Shown here: positions 63,137-64,000 of the stretch, one piece after another
Numbering within the stretch: position 1 is the stretch's first letter
How the letters are laid out: the number at the start of each line of letters is the position of its first letter
Assembly (NCBI GenBank): GCA_026261815.1
Contig: JAMPIT010000493.1
Coordinates: 8,201,501 to 8,265,500 of the forward strand
From: Monarcha castaneiventris obscurior
Taxonomy: Eukaryota; Chordata; Aves; Passeriformes; Monarchidae
DNA: 64,000 bases
Direction of reading: 5' to 3'
The notes under the pieces: generated by a model
Database searches by the model: none
The model's input: only the letters and a program-made list of their open reading frames with translations
Told to the model about the DNA's origin: nothing
Translations under genes and position numbers: made by a program

Positions 63137-63451
63137 TTCAAGGCTGATTTCCAAAGAGAAGGAGACAGATGAGTGACGGGTGCCAGGGCCATGGCTCGCA
63201 GCACGTGTGCCGGGAGGCATTTCCCGGGGTGCATTTGATGGAGACTTTTGGAATTCGGTGGATTCCATCCCAGAGCAAGGCCGGCCGGCTCTGCGTTACG
63301 GCAATGCAAAATGACAGCTGCTGGCGGCCGCACGGCTCCAGACCCTCTGCCTTCAGCCATACGGATGAATCAGAGCGTCTGACCACAGACCCGCCTGGCG
63401 AGGTCCTAGCGAGGCAGGAAGGGCCCGGTGCTCGTAGGGAAGCCGCGCTGC
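63137..63451. other. GC-rich flank of the right-hand minisatellite
   Basis: G+C and CpG rise from about 63180 to the start of the 36-bp repeat, with GGCCGGCCGG and GGCGGCCGC words. No exon is recognised. It may be part of a CpG island that continues beyond the window. Confidence 0.4.
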
Positions 63452-64000
63452 CTCTGCCCGTGGGACGGGCGTTCAGGCCGGGCTGTGCTCTGCCCGTGGG
63501 ACCGGCGTTCAGGCCGGGCTGTGCTCTGCCCGTGGGACGGGCGTTCAGGCCGGGCTGTGCTCTGCCCGTGGGACGGGCGTTCAGGCCGGGCTGTGCTCTG
63601 CCCGTGGGACCGGCGTTCAGGCCGGGCTGTGCTCTGCCCGTGGGACGGGCGTTCGGGCCGGGCTGTGCTCTGCCCGTGGGACGGGCGTTCAGGCTGTGCT
63701 GTGCTCTGCCCGTGGGACCGGCGTTCAGGCCGGGCTGTGCTCTGCCCGTGGGACCGGCGTTCAGGCCGGGCCGGGCTGTGCTCTGCCCGTGGGACGGGCG
63801 TTCAGGCCGGGCTGTGCTCTGCCCGTGGGACCGGCGTTCAGGCCGGGCCGGGCTGTGCTCTGCCCGTGGGACGGGCGTTCAGGCCGGGCCGGGCTGTGCT
63901 CTGCCCGTGGGACGGGCGTTCAGGCCGGGCTGTGCTCTGCCCGTGGGACGGGCGTTCAGGCCGGGCTGTGCTCTGCCCGTGGGACCGGCGTTCAGGCCGG
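63452..64000. repeat. GC-rich 36/41-bp minisatellite, running off the right edge
   Basis: Fourteen full units and part of a fifteenth begin at CTCTGCCCGTGGGAC. Unit starts are 63452, 63488, 63524, 63560, 63596, 63632, 63668, 63704, 63740, 63781, 63817, 63858, 63899, 63935 and 63971. Most units are 36 bases; those at 63740, 63817 and 63858 are 41 because CCGGG is inserted. A recurring C/G change gives ACGGGC or ACCGGC in the middle. Each unit carries several CpGs. The ACGGGC version has a 6-bp hairpin stem, GCCCGT-GGG-ACGGGC. Confidence 0.97.

Noticed and set aside
1..64000. CRISPR array, prokaryotic operon or phage-like system
   Set aside because: The tandem arrays have no unique spacers, and the gene structure is plainly vertebrate with spliced exons.

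Overview
The window is vertebrate nuclear DNA, most likely from a bird. The evidence is a set of scattered CR1 LINE 3'-end fragments of the type that dominates avian genomes, long introns with ordinary GT-AG sites, and CpG-rich patches in otherwise AT-rich sequence. There are no bacterial-style operons, and nearly all open frames here are chance.

One gene is clearly supported: CACNG4 (TARP gamma-4, an AMPA-receptor auxiliary subunit of the claudin-like calcium-channel gamma family), on the minus strand. Its four coding exons lie at 43231-43009, 10029-9946, 4698-4558 and 3731-3193. All junctions are phase 1 and all introns are GT-AG. Joined, they give a 328-residue protein with four membrane segments, the GLW...CC claudin-type motif, an Arg/Ser-rich tail and a C-terminal TTPV PDZ ligand. 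The gene therefore fills about two thirds of the window, with introns of about 33.0, 5.2 and 0.8 kb.

Layout from left to right: 1-3192 is the 3' untranslated region plus 3' flank, with candidate polyadenylation signals near 883, 681 and 632. Bases 3193-10029 hold exons 4, 3 and 2; intron 2 contains two unexpected CpG-rich islands and CR1 pieces. Bases 10030-43008 are intron 1, with CR1 fragments, a 17-bp minisatellite built into a 68-bp higher-order repeat (22151-22558), an ATTGAT motif cluster and a long TCC tract. Bases 42560-43640 are a strong CpG island covering exon 1 and the promoter, with a G-rich tract upstream of the start, two RFX X-box motifs just inside intron 1, and a 7-codon upstream ORF overlapping the start codon. 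Bases 43640-64000 are 5' flanking sequence with no gene I can support; it holds CR1 fragments, simple repeats and, from 63452 through the right edge, a GC-rich 36/41-bp minisatellite.

By mammalian gene order (CACNG5-CACNG4-CACNG1, same orientation), CACNG1 would be expected left of base 1 and CACNG5 right of base 64000. I found no exon of either here. The most interesting signals are regulatory: the overlapping uORF, the paired X-boxes, the CpG islands in intron 2, and the two structured minisatellites.
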